From the IMG/VR virus record IMGVR_UViG_3300017987_005486, positions 1 through 47,475 of that record: DNA of 47,475 bases, one strand, 5' to 3'. Below are positions 16,101 through 24,404 of the stretch, piece by piece. This DNA comes from a virus. The notes beneath the pieces were generated by a model. The model was not told the DNA's origin. It saw only the letters and a list, made by a program, of their open reading frames with translations, and made no database searches. Both the position numbers and the translations under genes were made by a program. How positions within the stretch are numbered: position 1 is the first letter of the stretch; each line of letters begins with the position of its first letter.

Positions 16101-19100
16101 TACAGAGTCACCAATTACAGCTTTGGCACAATTAGGTACAGAGGTATCAGAGTTGAGATTGGAGGAATTGAGAGAGCTTGGTGGTACTGCTTTGGAATTT
16201 CGCGAAGCATTGGAACAGGGTGCAGTAGGAATTACCAGAGAGTTTGATCAAATGAATCGAGCTTTTGGTAAAGCTCGCAATATGATTATTGGCAATGCAA
16301 GTTTGAACGCTGAGCATCGACGTGCTGCTTTGCTCAAATTGCATAAAGCAGAATTGGAAGCAACAGCTAAGTTTATCAAAGCTATGTCAGAAATGGTTGG
16401 TCGTTTTTCTGAGATTCCTGAAGTTGCAAGAGCAGAATTACAATCAGGAATTCGTAAAGCAATGATTGATTTGGATTTTGAAATCGGTGAGGATATTGTT
16501 ACTGATACCTTTGAAAATATTGTGGCTGATATCAATGATAGAGTGAAAGCTTTGTCAGCTTCGGCGGAACAAGTTGGTAAAGATTTTGAGCTATCGCAAG
16601 AAGCTGCTGACAAGCTTTCTCAAAAACTTCGCGTTGAGGGACCAGATTTAGCTAAAACCCTTGAGGGGATTAAAAAGGATTTAAGCGCAGCGGGTGAGGG
16701 TTTGGTTCCGGAAGATGTTGATTTGGCAGAAAAATTGAAGGCCAGCATTGATTTAGAAGGCGATATTGAAATTAAGGAAAGTGGAATCCCAAAGGAGATT
16801 GCTGAAAAAGCACAGGAGAGAATTGAACAAATCAACAAGCAGTTGAGCGGAATCGAAGGTACTGAATTGGTTGCAGAATTAAGTAAAATTCGATCAGAGT
16901 ATATTGCTGCTTATAAAGAGCAAGCTGCTGTTGATAAAGAATTACAAGCTCAAGGAGAATTGATTGCGGAGCTAAAAAGCTATGCAGGTACGTGGCGTGA
17001 AAAGACAACTGAAGTTAAGAAAGAGACAGCTAAATTAGTTAGCATAACTCAAAAAACAAACGCAGCCAATGAAAAAGTTTCCAAGCTTGCTGATGAAAAA
17101 ATAGCTATCGAAGAAAAGGTTATTGCAATTACAAAGAGAATTATTGGCCCTGAAAAAGCCGCGACGATGCATCGTTTTCAATTGCTTGAACTTGGCGAAA
17201 AGCAATTAAAAACGGTAAGTCAAAATAGGAATGTATTGGAAAGAAGAAGAGCTGCCTTAGAAGAATTGAAGAGAAGTGGAGAAAAAATTGCGGATATTGA
17301 GAGATTGCGACTTGATTCAATTCAAAGACAAAGGAAAATTACCGAGGCTTACCTTGAACAGATTTCGGGATTGTTGGGTAGTCTTGATACTTTGGTTGCT
17401 ATGATTGAACGTGATCCAACAGTTCAAAGAATGCAGAAAGAAATTGACATTCTTGAACAAAGAAACGAGCTAAATGCGCTTCTGGGTAAAAATCTCGATA
17501 CATTTGCTGAGCAACTTGATAAACAACGTGGCGTTTATTTGAGACAACTCAAACTGTCACAAGATGGTTTGAAAGTGCTTAAAAACTTAAGTGCGGGTGG
17601 AGAAGCACAAGCAAAAGCTCTTACGAAGATACGTACGTCGTTTAATGCCGCTCTTACAAATATCGGGAAGGTTTTTGAGGCAGATGAAGCAATAAAAGCG
17701 TTTGGTGGAGGGGTCGCGGGAAAGAAAGCAGCGGATGAAGTAAGGGCGACTCTTGCAGATCAAGCTGGTAGAATGCGTACAGCGTATGATGAATTGCGTA
17801 AAGCTTTTGAAAGTGGCGAAGCTACTGAAGAGGAATTGCGCAATTTGGGTACAGGATTTTCAAAAGAGAGGAAAAAATTTGACCAAATATTGCAGGGCTT
17901 GGCTAAAAGAGGGATTGAAATTGATACATCCAATATCACTGGTCCGTTGGATTTGGTGAGTGCATCGGTTAAAGGGATGGCAGGTGGGATGGCATCTGCT
18001 ACACGTAAGCTTACACTTACTGGAGCTACAGCTGAAACCAATTTGGCTAAGCTTGCACAAACTTGGGAAAATTTCTTGCAGAGCCTTGAAGACGATCAAA
18101 TAATTCGAACAGCAAGAGCATTGAAATCTCAAGCGGAGGCAGAAATAGATTTAGCTGAAGTAACTTTTGACACAAATGCAGCGTTTCGTGCTCAAGAAAG
18201 AACACAGCAAGAGGCCATGAAAGAAAGAAATCGGTTGCTTTCACGTTTGGAGACACAGGAGGCTGCTCGCGCAAAAGATTTGGCGAAAGAGATTGACGAA
18301 CTGAAAAGAATAGGGGCAGAAGAAGAGCGCATTACTTTAGCCCGACAGCAGTATGAAGAAGATATTGCGAAAATTGCTGCAAAGAAAGCAGAAGTAGAAC
18401 GAAACGCTTTCCGAGAAATTGCTGATTCGATTGAAAGAGCTACTGAAGTAGCTTTGGCTCCTTTGGAGATCAGAAAGGAAGAGCTGGATATTGTAGAAGA
18501 CCTTGCACAAACACTTGGTGCAAATTTGGGTACGATGCTTAATATCCAAATGCAACAATTGTCAGTGGCAAGGGAAGAGTCAGAGGTGCTGAGAAAAGCA
18601 TGGGAGGACGCAGTAGCAAGTGGAGTCGACCAAGCGACGCAAGAAAGGTTACGTTTAAGATATGTTAGGTCAGCAGCAGAGGTTCAGAAGAAAGCGCTTG
18701 GTTTGCAACGTGATGCTTTTGATAAGTTGATGGAGCGAGCTTTTGGTGCAATTCGTGGAGCCAGGGGTGCGCGTCGTCAACTGCTTACAACAGCGCAAGT
18801 TTTTGGTCCAGGCTATGTACGTGGAGCTGCTACAGGGTTGGTTACTGGTGGTGGTGCAAAAACAATTGCTGCTCGACAAGCTGCTTTTGCTACTACTGGT
18901 TTGGGTGGTCCACGTGGTATTGCAGCTCCAAGACCAGCTTTGACACCTGAACAAAAACAGGAAAAAGAAAATGCTGACCAAATGACGAGTGCTACCGCAC
19001 AATTTAGTGGTGCGGTAAAAGAGTTTGGATCAATAATGCTGGGCGGAGGTGGGTTGCTTCGAAGTTTGCAAATGAATCTTCGAACCAGAGTTCCTTTAAC

Positions 19101-20007
19101 ACCAACCAGGCATCCAGTGGCAATGATTCCACCGGGGGGAGCACCAGGTCGTCGGATGGTAGGTGGAGCACCGTTACCTCCAGCAGCCCCAGCTCCAGCA
19201 GCACAACCAATTGCTGCCCCTTCAGCACGACGAGGACCACCCACAAAACGTCCTCTTGAGGAAGACACGTTTGTGAAGATGTCCAATAAAGCTGGTCGTG
19301 AAATAGTTCTTGGAATGAGGGAAAATCGTGATGAAATAGAAAGAATGCGTCAAGAAGGTTTTAAGATAACAGAGCTTGTTGCTCCAAAGAAAGACATAGC
19401 AGAGGAGACACGTTTTAGAGAATATGAAGAACGTGGCAAATCATTCCAAAAGATGGCAGAAGGCATAGATGGGGTTTTTGAATCAACTCGTTCAATTGCT
19501 TATTTGACGGACGCATTTTCGAAAGAACAAGTTGATTTTTACAGGAATTATCTTAAAGAGCAAGAAGAAAGCTCAAAAGCTCAGCAAGACAAACAGCAGA
19601 AGCTTTTAGAAGCGAGTGTGGACCTTGAACAAGATGTAAAAGCGCCTGGAAGTATCTATACTCACGACACTCATCTCGAAGCATTATTCAGAGAATTTCT
19701 TGCTCGGCCTATGCCGGTTGAACCAGTTGAAGGAGTAGCTCCAAGAGCAGAGCTTGGTCCTGTGGCTCCGATTGCACCTGCGGGAGGTGCGGGAGTAGGA
19801 GCTGCTGGAGGAGTTGGCGCAGCAACAGTAGGAGGGGTTGGTGGTGGAATTAGGGTAGAGGTTGAGGTCGGAGTCACGAAGGATGGCAACCTTACCGCAG
19901 CAGTGAAGAAAATCACAAAGGAAAATATGCCTGAGCTGTTGAGAACAAACCAAACAACAGGAGCATTGGTTAACCAGGGATTTGTCAATACCAGCTATAA
20001 TGTTTAG
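13195..20007 (+). CDS. Tail tape-measure protein
   Basis: At 2,270 residues this is by far the longest gene. It follows the tail-tube and chaperone genes and precedes the tail-tip hub, and consists mostly of long charged helices, so the tape-measure call is firm. Residues about 100-430 hold three tandem copies of a unit about 105 residues long, each marked by a K-x-W segment and GLS-like turn (Trp139, Trp245, Trp350). Residues about 740-842 form a Gly/Ala-rich, hydrophobic stretch likely to insert in a membrane during DNA entry. The C terminus is Pro/Ala/Gly-rich. By the usual 1.5 Angstrom per residue, the tail would be about 340 nm. No peptidase or lysozyme motif was recognised inside. Confidence 0.92.
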   Translation: MPRNLMPGGLPHIDPSEAIDADALEKALREIADAAASDIGGVVDGLTKRLDVIGTTIKKLGPELAALEKRRAAGALVDPDDLKRLIQLRKQMEALKIEASDLPSFIEQFAEAFQLAANSSTRLGGTIDLLRKRVKPKDWDAYAKAIGLSKQSLDRIKASYEQASKAISANNKFLREQQAALLEGKKLRADDAKEIARARVENEKLGEVVSVISDVVDEYRDLSIETEQVVSQLSKVTQEISAKEWETYRRSVAGTSADINKLTLDYEDLTKQLNALATEQRDLIAKRITIGLEAGEEKRLAEAVEEYGKLADKKGVIESVVQSARDLTSETSDALSIMRTLGTTLSIKEWRQFQKITGLSADEVANVQQKYSAQTEELKKNTQQLLQLQTKQKVGIKLSNDEEKQMGELAKAIQQVSDEREGFVQLVMASSDAVESFEKQVDRTTILGKVSAEAQDEVDRLAGGLGETATGALAAGIALIYVAGKIKEFGESIEDTNRKWAEYNAQTAITVRTMPDFSGGIAGLDELRVRLRMTSSEALEFQETLKRGASTGVASVEQLVEAAEKLAEAFGDDPTRRLENYVDLLKEIPTLETDLTITASLDDQAAAWFAIAERGRVRQVIELQTAGLLGAEELIPPEGTEAEIATLKAIRETEVVQENIEKAITGWIGGSWVPWVTKSLAFGAQAGAIGWTLVTSAAVMKKLLMRVADNTGETARKVGGIGKGAGADVRFMDMFKRELAKGRLGRLGGRIGAARTGLAAGGRALGGGLMARGGAMAGPGAGLATTVVGKATAGLGTVITGLSTEIGGITAAVGPLGAAATAVAGALGVVAAAVGPFVLAGKYGEVVGEKLKETAEDIEDTNFNKILTQVLGGPALTALNVLGVEGLTAADAMKFAGEQAELVGKWWSDAGSAIYDWLFVSEKQRKAQEEAADAALERAKQEIQLREELRKMQVSALELEKALGFIAAATESPITALAQLGTEVSELRLEELRELGGTALEFREALEQGAVGITREFDQMNRAFGKARNMIIGNASLNAEHRRAALLKLHKAELEATAKFIKAMSEMVGRFSEIPEVARAELQSGIRKAMIDLDFEIGEDIVTDTFENIVADINDRVKALSASAEQVGKDFELSQEAADKLSQKLRVEGPDLAKTLEGIKKDLSAAGEGLVPEDVDLAEKLKASIDLEGDIEIKESGIPKEIAEKAQERIEQINKQLSGIEGTELVAELSKIRSEYIAAYKEQAAVDKELQAQGELIAELKSYAGTWREKTTEVKKETAKLVSITQKTNAANEKVSKLADEKIAIEEKVIAITKRIIGPEKAATMHRFQLLELGEKQLKTVSQNRNVLERRRAALEELKRSGEKIADIERLRLDSIQRQRKITEAYLEQISGLLGSLDTLVAMIERDPTVQRMQKEIDILEQRNELNALLGKNLDTFAEQLDKQRGVYLRQLKLSQDGLKVLKNLSAGGEAQAKALTKIRTSFNAALTNIGKVFEADEAIKAFGGGVAGKKAADEVRATLADQAGRMRTAYDELRKAFESGEATEEELRNLGTGFSKERKKFDQILQGLAKRGIEIDTSNITGPLDLVSASVKGMAGGMASATRKLTLTGATAETNLAKLAQTWENFLQSLEDDQIIRTARALKSQAEAEIDLAEVTFDTNAAFRAQERTQQEAMKERNRLLSRLETQEAARAKDLAKEIDELKRIGAEEERITLARQQYEEDIAKIAAKKAEVERNAFREIADSIERATEVALAPLEIRKEELDIVEDLAQTLGANLGTMLNIQMQQLSVAREESEVLRKAWEDAVASGVDQATQERLRLRYVRSAAEVQKKALGLQRDAFDKLMERAFGAIRGARGARRQLLTTAQVFGPGYVRGAATGLVTGGGAKTIAARQAAFATTGLGGPRGIAAPRPALTPEQKQEKENADQMTSATAQFSGAVKEFGSIMLGGGGLLRSLQMNLRTRVPLTPTRHPVAMIPPGGAPGRRMVGGAPLPPAAPAPAAQPIAAPSARRGPPTKRPLEEDTFVKMSNKAGREIVLGMRENRDEIERMRQEGFKITELVAPKKDIAEETRFREYEERGKSFQKMAEGIDGVFESTRSIAYLTDAFSKEQVDFYRNYLKEQEESSKAQQDKQQKLLEASVDLEQDVKAPGSIYTHDTHLEALFREFLARPMPVEPVEGVAPRAELGPVAPIAPAGGAGVGAAGGVGAATVGGVGGGIRVEVEVGVTKDGNLTAAVKKITKENMPELLRTNQTTGALVNQGFVNTSYNV

Positions 20008-20015
20008 GAATAACA

Positions 20016-22544
20016 ATGTCTGATAATCCAAGAATCACAATAGCAAATGAAATTCCTGCACCTCCTCAGCCTGTGATTGTACGAGAAACTTTCACACAAA
20101 TTACATTTGCTAATGAGTATGTGGCGGTTTATGCAGAGGATATCGATCCAAACGCTTTGCCTGTGAGTTTTGAACCAACAAGTCCTACATCACATTTCTT
20201 TTGGAATATGCTTTACGCATATCAAAGAACTGGGTTTCCTGTACCTCCAGATTTTGTTGATTTGGCTGTTTGGGATAAAACACTCAAAACGTCTCCTTCA
20301 GGATTTGTTACGGCAGTCAATTCTGTGATGCCAAAGCTTATAGTACCAAGTCAAGTGGTATGTGCTAACGGATTTTATGACTGTGGTACGGATAAGGAAG
20401 CTAAGAATGTTGGAGGAGATTTTGATGGAACACATGTTTTTGACTGGCGGGTGTCACTTTTGGGAGGTGCTACTCCAACAGCTGAGCAGAAAAAGATTGA
20501 TTTGGTAAAAAGTCCAAAACAGAATTCAAGCTATATTTCGGTTAAGTACAAAAATGATAGTACTGCTGGAACTGCTGTTGCTAATACACTTCAATTGCTT
20601 GAACCAACAGCACCAAAGCCAGAAGGAGAGTGGGAGCCAACTACGCTTGTTGTTGAGGGAGCTTTTTGTTTAATGTTGAATCCCGTAACTTGGACTACAG
20701 GTAAAAGTACTCCGGATGATGCCGAGAAAAAATGGAGTGTGACTTTCACTTTTGGCGAAGTTGTAATCAAACTTGATGAGAGTGGATCGTTGACAACAAA
20801 TATAGGTACTGAAACTACGCGTGCACAGTTGTCAGATTCACAGGCTAAGGAAACATTGCCACAAGCAAAACAACTTACTAATCCCTTGGTTATCGTGATT
20901 TATCCTGTTTGGAATGGAGTGATAGTACAAAGTGGTATTCAGGATACCAAGGCGGTAGTTGCATCTGCCAGTCAATTCTGTATCAAAGATAGGGAAGTTA
21001 GTATCAGCGATGAAGCTTATCAACAACAAGGACCAGGTGGCGCGACAGGTCGTTTTGATCCTAATAATCCTGCTCCGGTGTTTATCAAGACCACATCCGA
21101 CGTAAAGGTCAATTTTGGTTCGTCAATTGTTGCGGTAACAGAAAACTGTCGATTTGAGCTTGCATATGTTCCTTTGTTCTTTTCTAATGCTGCTGTGTTG
21201 GATTCGTTTTTCATAGGGCAAAGAAGCCATCCGGGTGACCCAGAAGAAGGTGAGCTTCCAGTTACATATGAGTACACTGCGTACCCTATATGGACTGACA
21301 ATGACACAAGTTATACCAGTGATTATAGCATGAATACCCTCAAGGAAATTGATGAGGATACTGAGTGGAGGTATATTCGTTTTACATTTGAGGCGGACAA
21401 GCCAAATCGTCGAGCAGGAGAATTGTTTGGCTACATTTTGAGAACCAGTGAAAGTCGTGAAACGACCACTCATACAGACAATGGAAGTTTTGAACTAAAT
21501 GTAACTGATGGAACTCCAGCTGCCCCTTGGCAAGATTATATCAAGAGTGTGAGTGTAACGACTGGGCTTGATGGAATTAGTGGCCAGGTCGTAGTGGATA
21601 AGTATGGATTTGCTGGACAATCGGCTGTTCCAGTTCAGGATATTGGTGCCTTGGTTTTGACAGTTTCAAGGGCTCCTGCCAGCTCTGTTACAGGAACAAT
21701 TTTTTCTGGTATTGCGATGGGAATTTCGGATACACAGAGTTCAGAGGGAGGAGAATTTACGATTCCACTCGTTGGTTTGCATCAAAAGATGGAAGATATT
21801 GTGTTAATCAATGTGCCATTTTTTGATGGGGAACGTTTTGGTTACGTGGCACAATTTTTGGCAAACTATTGTGGTCTTATTCCGAATTTTGGTTTTGCCA
21901 GCACAGGGGATATATTGCCAGCTTCTGATGATATTACGGCTCCATTGATTGATTTCAAAACAGGGACAACAGTTGCTGATGCAATGAATCAGTTGATGGA
22001 ATTTAGTGCACATAATTTTGTTTTCCAACCAGATGGACAGGTGTATTTTTACAAGCTTGCAACCGATGGCTTGCCAGTGACTTTAGGGACTGATTGGGAG
22101 CCTGATTATCCTGACACGAAGGTTATCAGTATTGACAAGACTCCTGATTTTGAGGATTTGAGAAATGAAGCACTCGTTATTGGTTTACAGCAAGTAGGTG
22201 AACCGGAAAGACAAAGAGCGACTGTTCAAGAGTACCCGACTATTCCTTTGATTTTGCAGTACACGAATTATGGTATTACGCCTCCTATCCCATGGTCAAA
22301 ACCAATGGTTTATGGAATTCCGGGGTATGTGACTGAAAGCATATTGCAGCGAGTGATGGATCAAATTGAGGTGTTGACTAAGATTTATGAATTGACTGGG
22401 CGTACTACTATTCCAGGAAATGCACAAGTTAAACCCTATGATCGTTGGGGCGATTATGTGATTGTTTCTGTGACTCAAAATGTTGACTTGGAAGGAAAGA
22501 CGTGGACAACTGATTTAGAGTTTGCATCAGGGAGAACATCGTAA
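20016..22544 (+). CDS. Tail-tip / baseplate hub protein
   Basis: The 842-residue protein directly follows the tape measure. The N-terminal 500 residues are strand-rich with disordered Pro/Thr linkers. The last 330 residues look like a tail hub (gp27/Tal-like) fold, with EFTIPLVGLHQKMEDIVLIN, then FDGERFGYVAQFLANYCGLI, then AMNQLMEFSAHNFVFQPDGQ. This order (a strand set, a helix with 'A-x-x-L-x-x-x-C-G', a helix, then a strand ending in PDG) recurs in hub proteins that close the tail tube. AGGAAT precedes the ATG. The stop overlaps the next start as TAATG. The family call is by overall pattern, not a single diagnostic motif. Confidence 0.65.
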   Translation: MSDNPRITIANEIPAPPQPVIVRETFTQITFANEYVAVYAEDIDPNALPVSFEPTSPTSHFFWNMLYAYQRTGFPVPPDFVDLAVWDKTLKTSPSGFVTAVNSVMPKLIVPSQVVCANGFYDCGTDKEAKNVGGDFDGTHVFDWRVSLLGGATPTAEQKKIDLVKSPKQNSSYISVKYKNDSTAGTAVANTLQLLEPTAPKPEGEWEPTTLVVEGAFCLMLNPVTWTTGKSTPDDAEKKWSVTFTFGEVVIKLDESGSLTTNIGTETTRAQLSDSQAKETLPQAKQLTNPLVIVIYPVWNGVIVQSGIQDTKAVVASASQFCIKDREVSISDEAYQQQGPGGATGRFDPNNPAPVFIKTTSDVKVNFGSSIVAVTENCRFELAYVPLFFSNAAVLDSFFIGQRSHPGDPEEGELPVTYEYTAYPIWTDNDTSYTSDYSMNTLKEIDEDTEWRYIRFTFEADKPNRRAGELFGYILRTSESRETTTHTDNGSFELNVTDGTPAAPWQDYIKSVSVTTGLDGISGQVVVDKYGFAGQSAVPVQDIGALVLTVSRAPASSVTGTIFSGIAMGISDTQSSEGGEFTIPLVGLHQKMEDIVLINVPFFDGERFGYVAQFLANYCGLIPNFGFASTGDILPASDDITAPLIDFKTGTTVADAMNQLMEFSAHNFVFQPDGQVYFYKLATDGLPVTLGTDWEPDYPDTKVISIDKTPDFEDLRNEALVIGLQQVGEPERQRATVQEYPTIPLILQYTNYGITPPIPWSKPMVYGIPGYVTESILQRVMDQIEVLTKIYELTGRTTIPGNAQVKPYDRWGDYVIVSVTQNVDLEGKTWTTDLEFASGRTS

Positions 22545-22753
22545 TGCAATTTAGAGCACGCTCAAAACCACATACAAAAATGGTACGAAAAGCATATTCA
22601 CAAGCGCGTGCTCAGGTGGCTGTCGCGGATATGCTTGCACGTTGTGGACAGAGCGTTCGCATCAGAACAACAAATCGTTGCAACAAAGATGGGATACCAT
22701 ATTTTCGTGCTGGGAGCTCTAAGGTTGGAAGCAATCACGTTGCAGGACCGTAA
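22544..22753 (+). CDS. Small basic protein of unknown function
   Basis: The 69-residue product is strongly basic (MQFRARSKPHTKMVRKAYSQ; VRIRTTNRCNKDGIPYFRAG) and contains two Cys. It is coupled to the hub gene through TAATG. Its own end carries the AAGGAG ribosome site of the next gene. The codon pattern and tight packing support a real gene. A small tail-tip or nucleic-acid-binding protein is possible, but nothing specific is visible. Confidence 0.5.
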   Translation: MQFRARSKPHTKMVRKAYSQARAQVAVADMLARCGQSVRIRTTNRCNKDGIPYFRAGSSKVGSNHVAGP

Positions 22754-22764
22754 GGAGTAGAATA

Positions 22765-23634
22765 ATGAAATACAGGAAGTATACGCCTTTCTTCAAGATT
22801 CCTGTTATTTGCGCTGACCAAACTGTGTCAGAACAAGAGGAGTGGAGAAAGTACAACATCATAGAGAATCAGTTGCTTGCAGGAACGAAGGGTGTGAAAT
22901 GCTGTGTTTTTGAAGATGGACATTATCGTATTGTGGATAATGTTGATGGCACTTTCACTGTTATGTTGGTTGGGACAGGACAGCATGTAGCACTTGAAGG
23001 GATTCTAAATGGAGGTTATTGCTTTTCTAAAAATCCAGTGCTTTGGGAAAATTTGAGAGGAGGAAGAATCTATCATCTGTATGTTTCGTACACGAAAAAG
23101 CTTTATGAAGATGAAACAGCATTTGGTATTATTGCGAAGGAAGCTACTCCTTACTCGTATGAAATCCCAACGTATTTGTACTTAGCTAAGTTCGATGCTA
23201 CTGGAGGAAAGCCGGTAGTAGATTCTTTTCCTGATGGGAAAGTTTACGCAAACGATATAGCGGTTCATGCAAATGATACAACCAATCCGCATGGAACACA
23301 CCAAGTGCAAGATCAACTCACTATACGCAACCAATTGCAATTTGGTGAAAGATTACTGTTGAACGAAAATGGTAGTGGTGAGCTTAATGATGTTTTGCAG
23401 CGGAAATTTTTAGCTGCGCAAACTACTTCTGGTGGGAAGGAAGGGCGCAAAATTGATCTCCCAAAAAGTGTGACTAAGATTCTTAATGTCAGTGTGAATG
23501 AGATGTGCTGGGAAGGACAAGGTCCGATTTTTTCGTTGGGGGAAGTTGCAATAAACTACAATCCCGCTTTGTTTACTGTGTATAATGGTGGTGTGGCAGG
23601 ATTGCCCATTTACGTAGCAATTTGGTATGAGTGA
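22765..23634 (+). CDS. Tail-fibre protein with an NPHG motif
   Basis: The 289-residue protein contains IAVHANDTTNPHGTHQVQDQ at about residues 168-187. The 'H-x(6)-N-P-H-G-T' segment is a known landmark of phage tail-fibre and collar-type proteins, where it precedes a fibre shaft. The N-terminal half is beta-rich (VDGTFTVMLVGTGQHVALEG). The end forms a compact strand domain (ILNVSVNEMCWEGQGPIFSL). AAGGAG lies eight or nine bases before the ATG. It opens the fibre cluster and overlaps the next frame by a few bases at most. Confidence 0.65.
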   Translation: MKYRKYTPFFKIPVICADQTVSEQEEWRKYNIIENQLLAGTKGVKCCVFEDGHYRIVDNVDGTFTVMLVGTGQHVALEGILNGGYCFSKNPVLWENLRGGRIYHLYVSYTKKLYEDETAFGIIAKEATPYSYEIPTYLYLAKFDATGGKPVVDSFPDGKVYANDIAVHANDTTNPHGTHQVQDQLTIRNQLQFGERLLLNENGSGELNDVLQRKFLAAQTTSGGKEGRKIDLPKSVTKILNVSVNEMCWEGQGPIFSLGEVAINYNPALFTVYNGGVAGLPIYVAIWYE

Positions 23635-23639
23635 TTCAA

Positions 23640-24404
23640 ATGGCTTTTCCTCATGTTTCAAGACAGCCCGAATCAATAATTTTTCACGATAGGGATGTTA
23701 TTGCATACATTCCTGATCGTTTGAAAGATGATATAACAGGCAGCTTTCAAATCTATGATAAAGCAAGCGGAGTTTTACTTTATGAAGTAAGTTCAAGCAA
23801 CTTGCCAGATGCTGATAATCGTGTTTTGCTAACTGGCAGAACGTTGTCGAATGGAGTATTGGCAAATGGTTTGCATTGTTGCATCTATAAAACAGGAGTT
23901 AGTGCAACTGATGCCAAAGTGCTGCGTGAAATTATTAGTCCAAGGGTGACCTATCAGAGAGACTCGAATGTTGTAGTAATGTGGTTCTGGACCAATTTTG
24001 AGGAGGACGTTACTGAGTACACTGATGAAGAGGGCAAACTCTATTGGATTGATGAAGACAATTTTGATGAAAGCAAAGAGGTTATTCGTGCTCTATGCTG
24101 TACAGTCGGGTATATTGAGAGACGCTACCGTGTTGGTGGTTTGATTCAAAATTCTGGCGGTGCGAATGGATTTGATCTGGTAACGGTTTTTGAAAAACCA
24201 ACCATTTTGATGAAGCGTCCTCAACCCGAAGAAGCGGGTGACCCAATGGGTGTCCCCATTATTGATTTTACGGCAGGTGGTGCTGGTGGTGGTTTGCTTT
24301 ACAGAGCTACTGAAAATCAAAGCGGTAGTACAATTCGGGTACGAGCAGTTGCTGCTGATGGCTCTACGACAGGCCCGACAATAACTTTGCAGGTGGTGAC
24401 GTAA
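23640..24404 (+). CDS. Putative tail-fibre-associated protein
   Basis: The 254-residue protein begins at ATG 23640 (an in-frame GTG at 23631 lies inside the previous gene and lacks a ribosome site). It is strand-rich with a very acidic middle (DVTEYTDEEGKLYWIDEDNF). The last 60 residues look like a small Ig-type domain (SGSTIRVRAVAADGSTTGPT, then ITLQVV). Such endings are common in tail proteins. It is coupled to the next gene by TAATG. No specific family recognised; the fibre role is inferred from its place between two fibre genes. Confidence 0.5.
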   Translation: MAFPHVSRQPESIIFHDRDVIAYIPDRLKDDITGSFQIYDKASGVLLYEVSSSNLPDADNRVLLTGRTLSNGVLANGLHCCIYKTGVSATDAKVLREIISPRVTYQRDSNVVVMWFWTNFEEDVTEYTDEEGKLYWIDEDNFDESKEVIRALCCTVGYIERRYRVGGLIQNSGGANGFDLVTVFEKPTILMKRPQPEEAGDPMGVPIIDFTAGGAGGGLLYRATENQSGSTIRVRAVAADGSTTGPTITLQVVT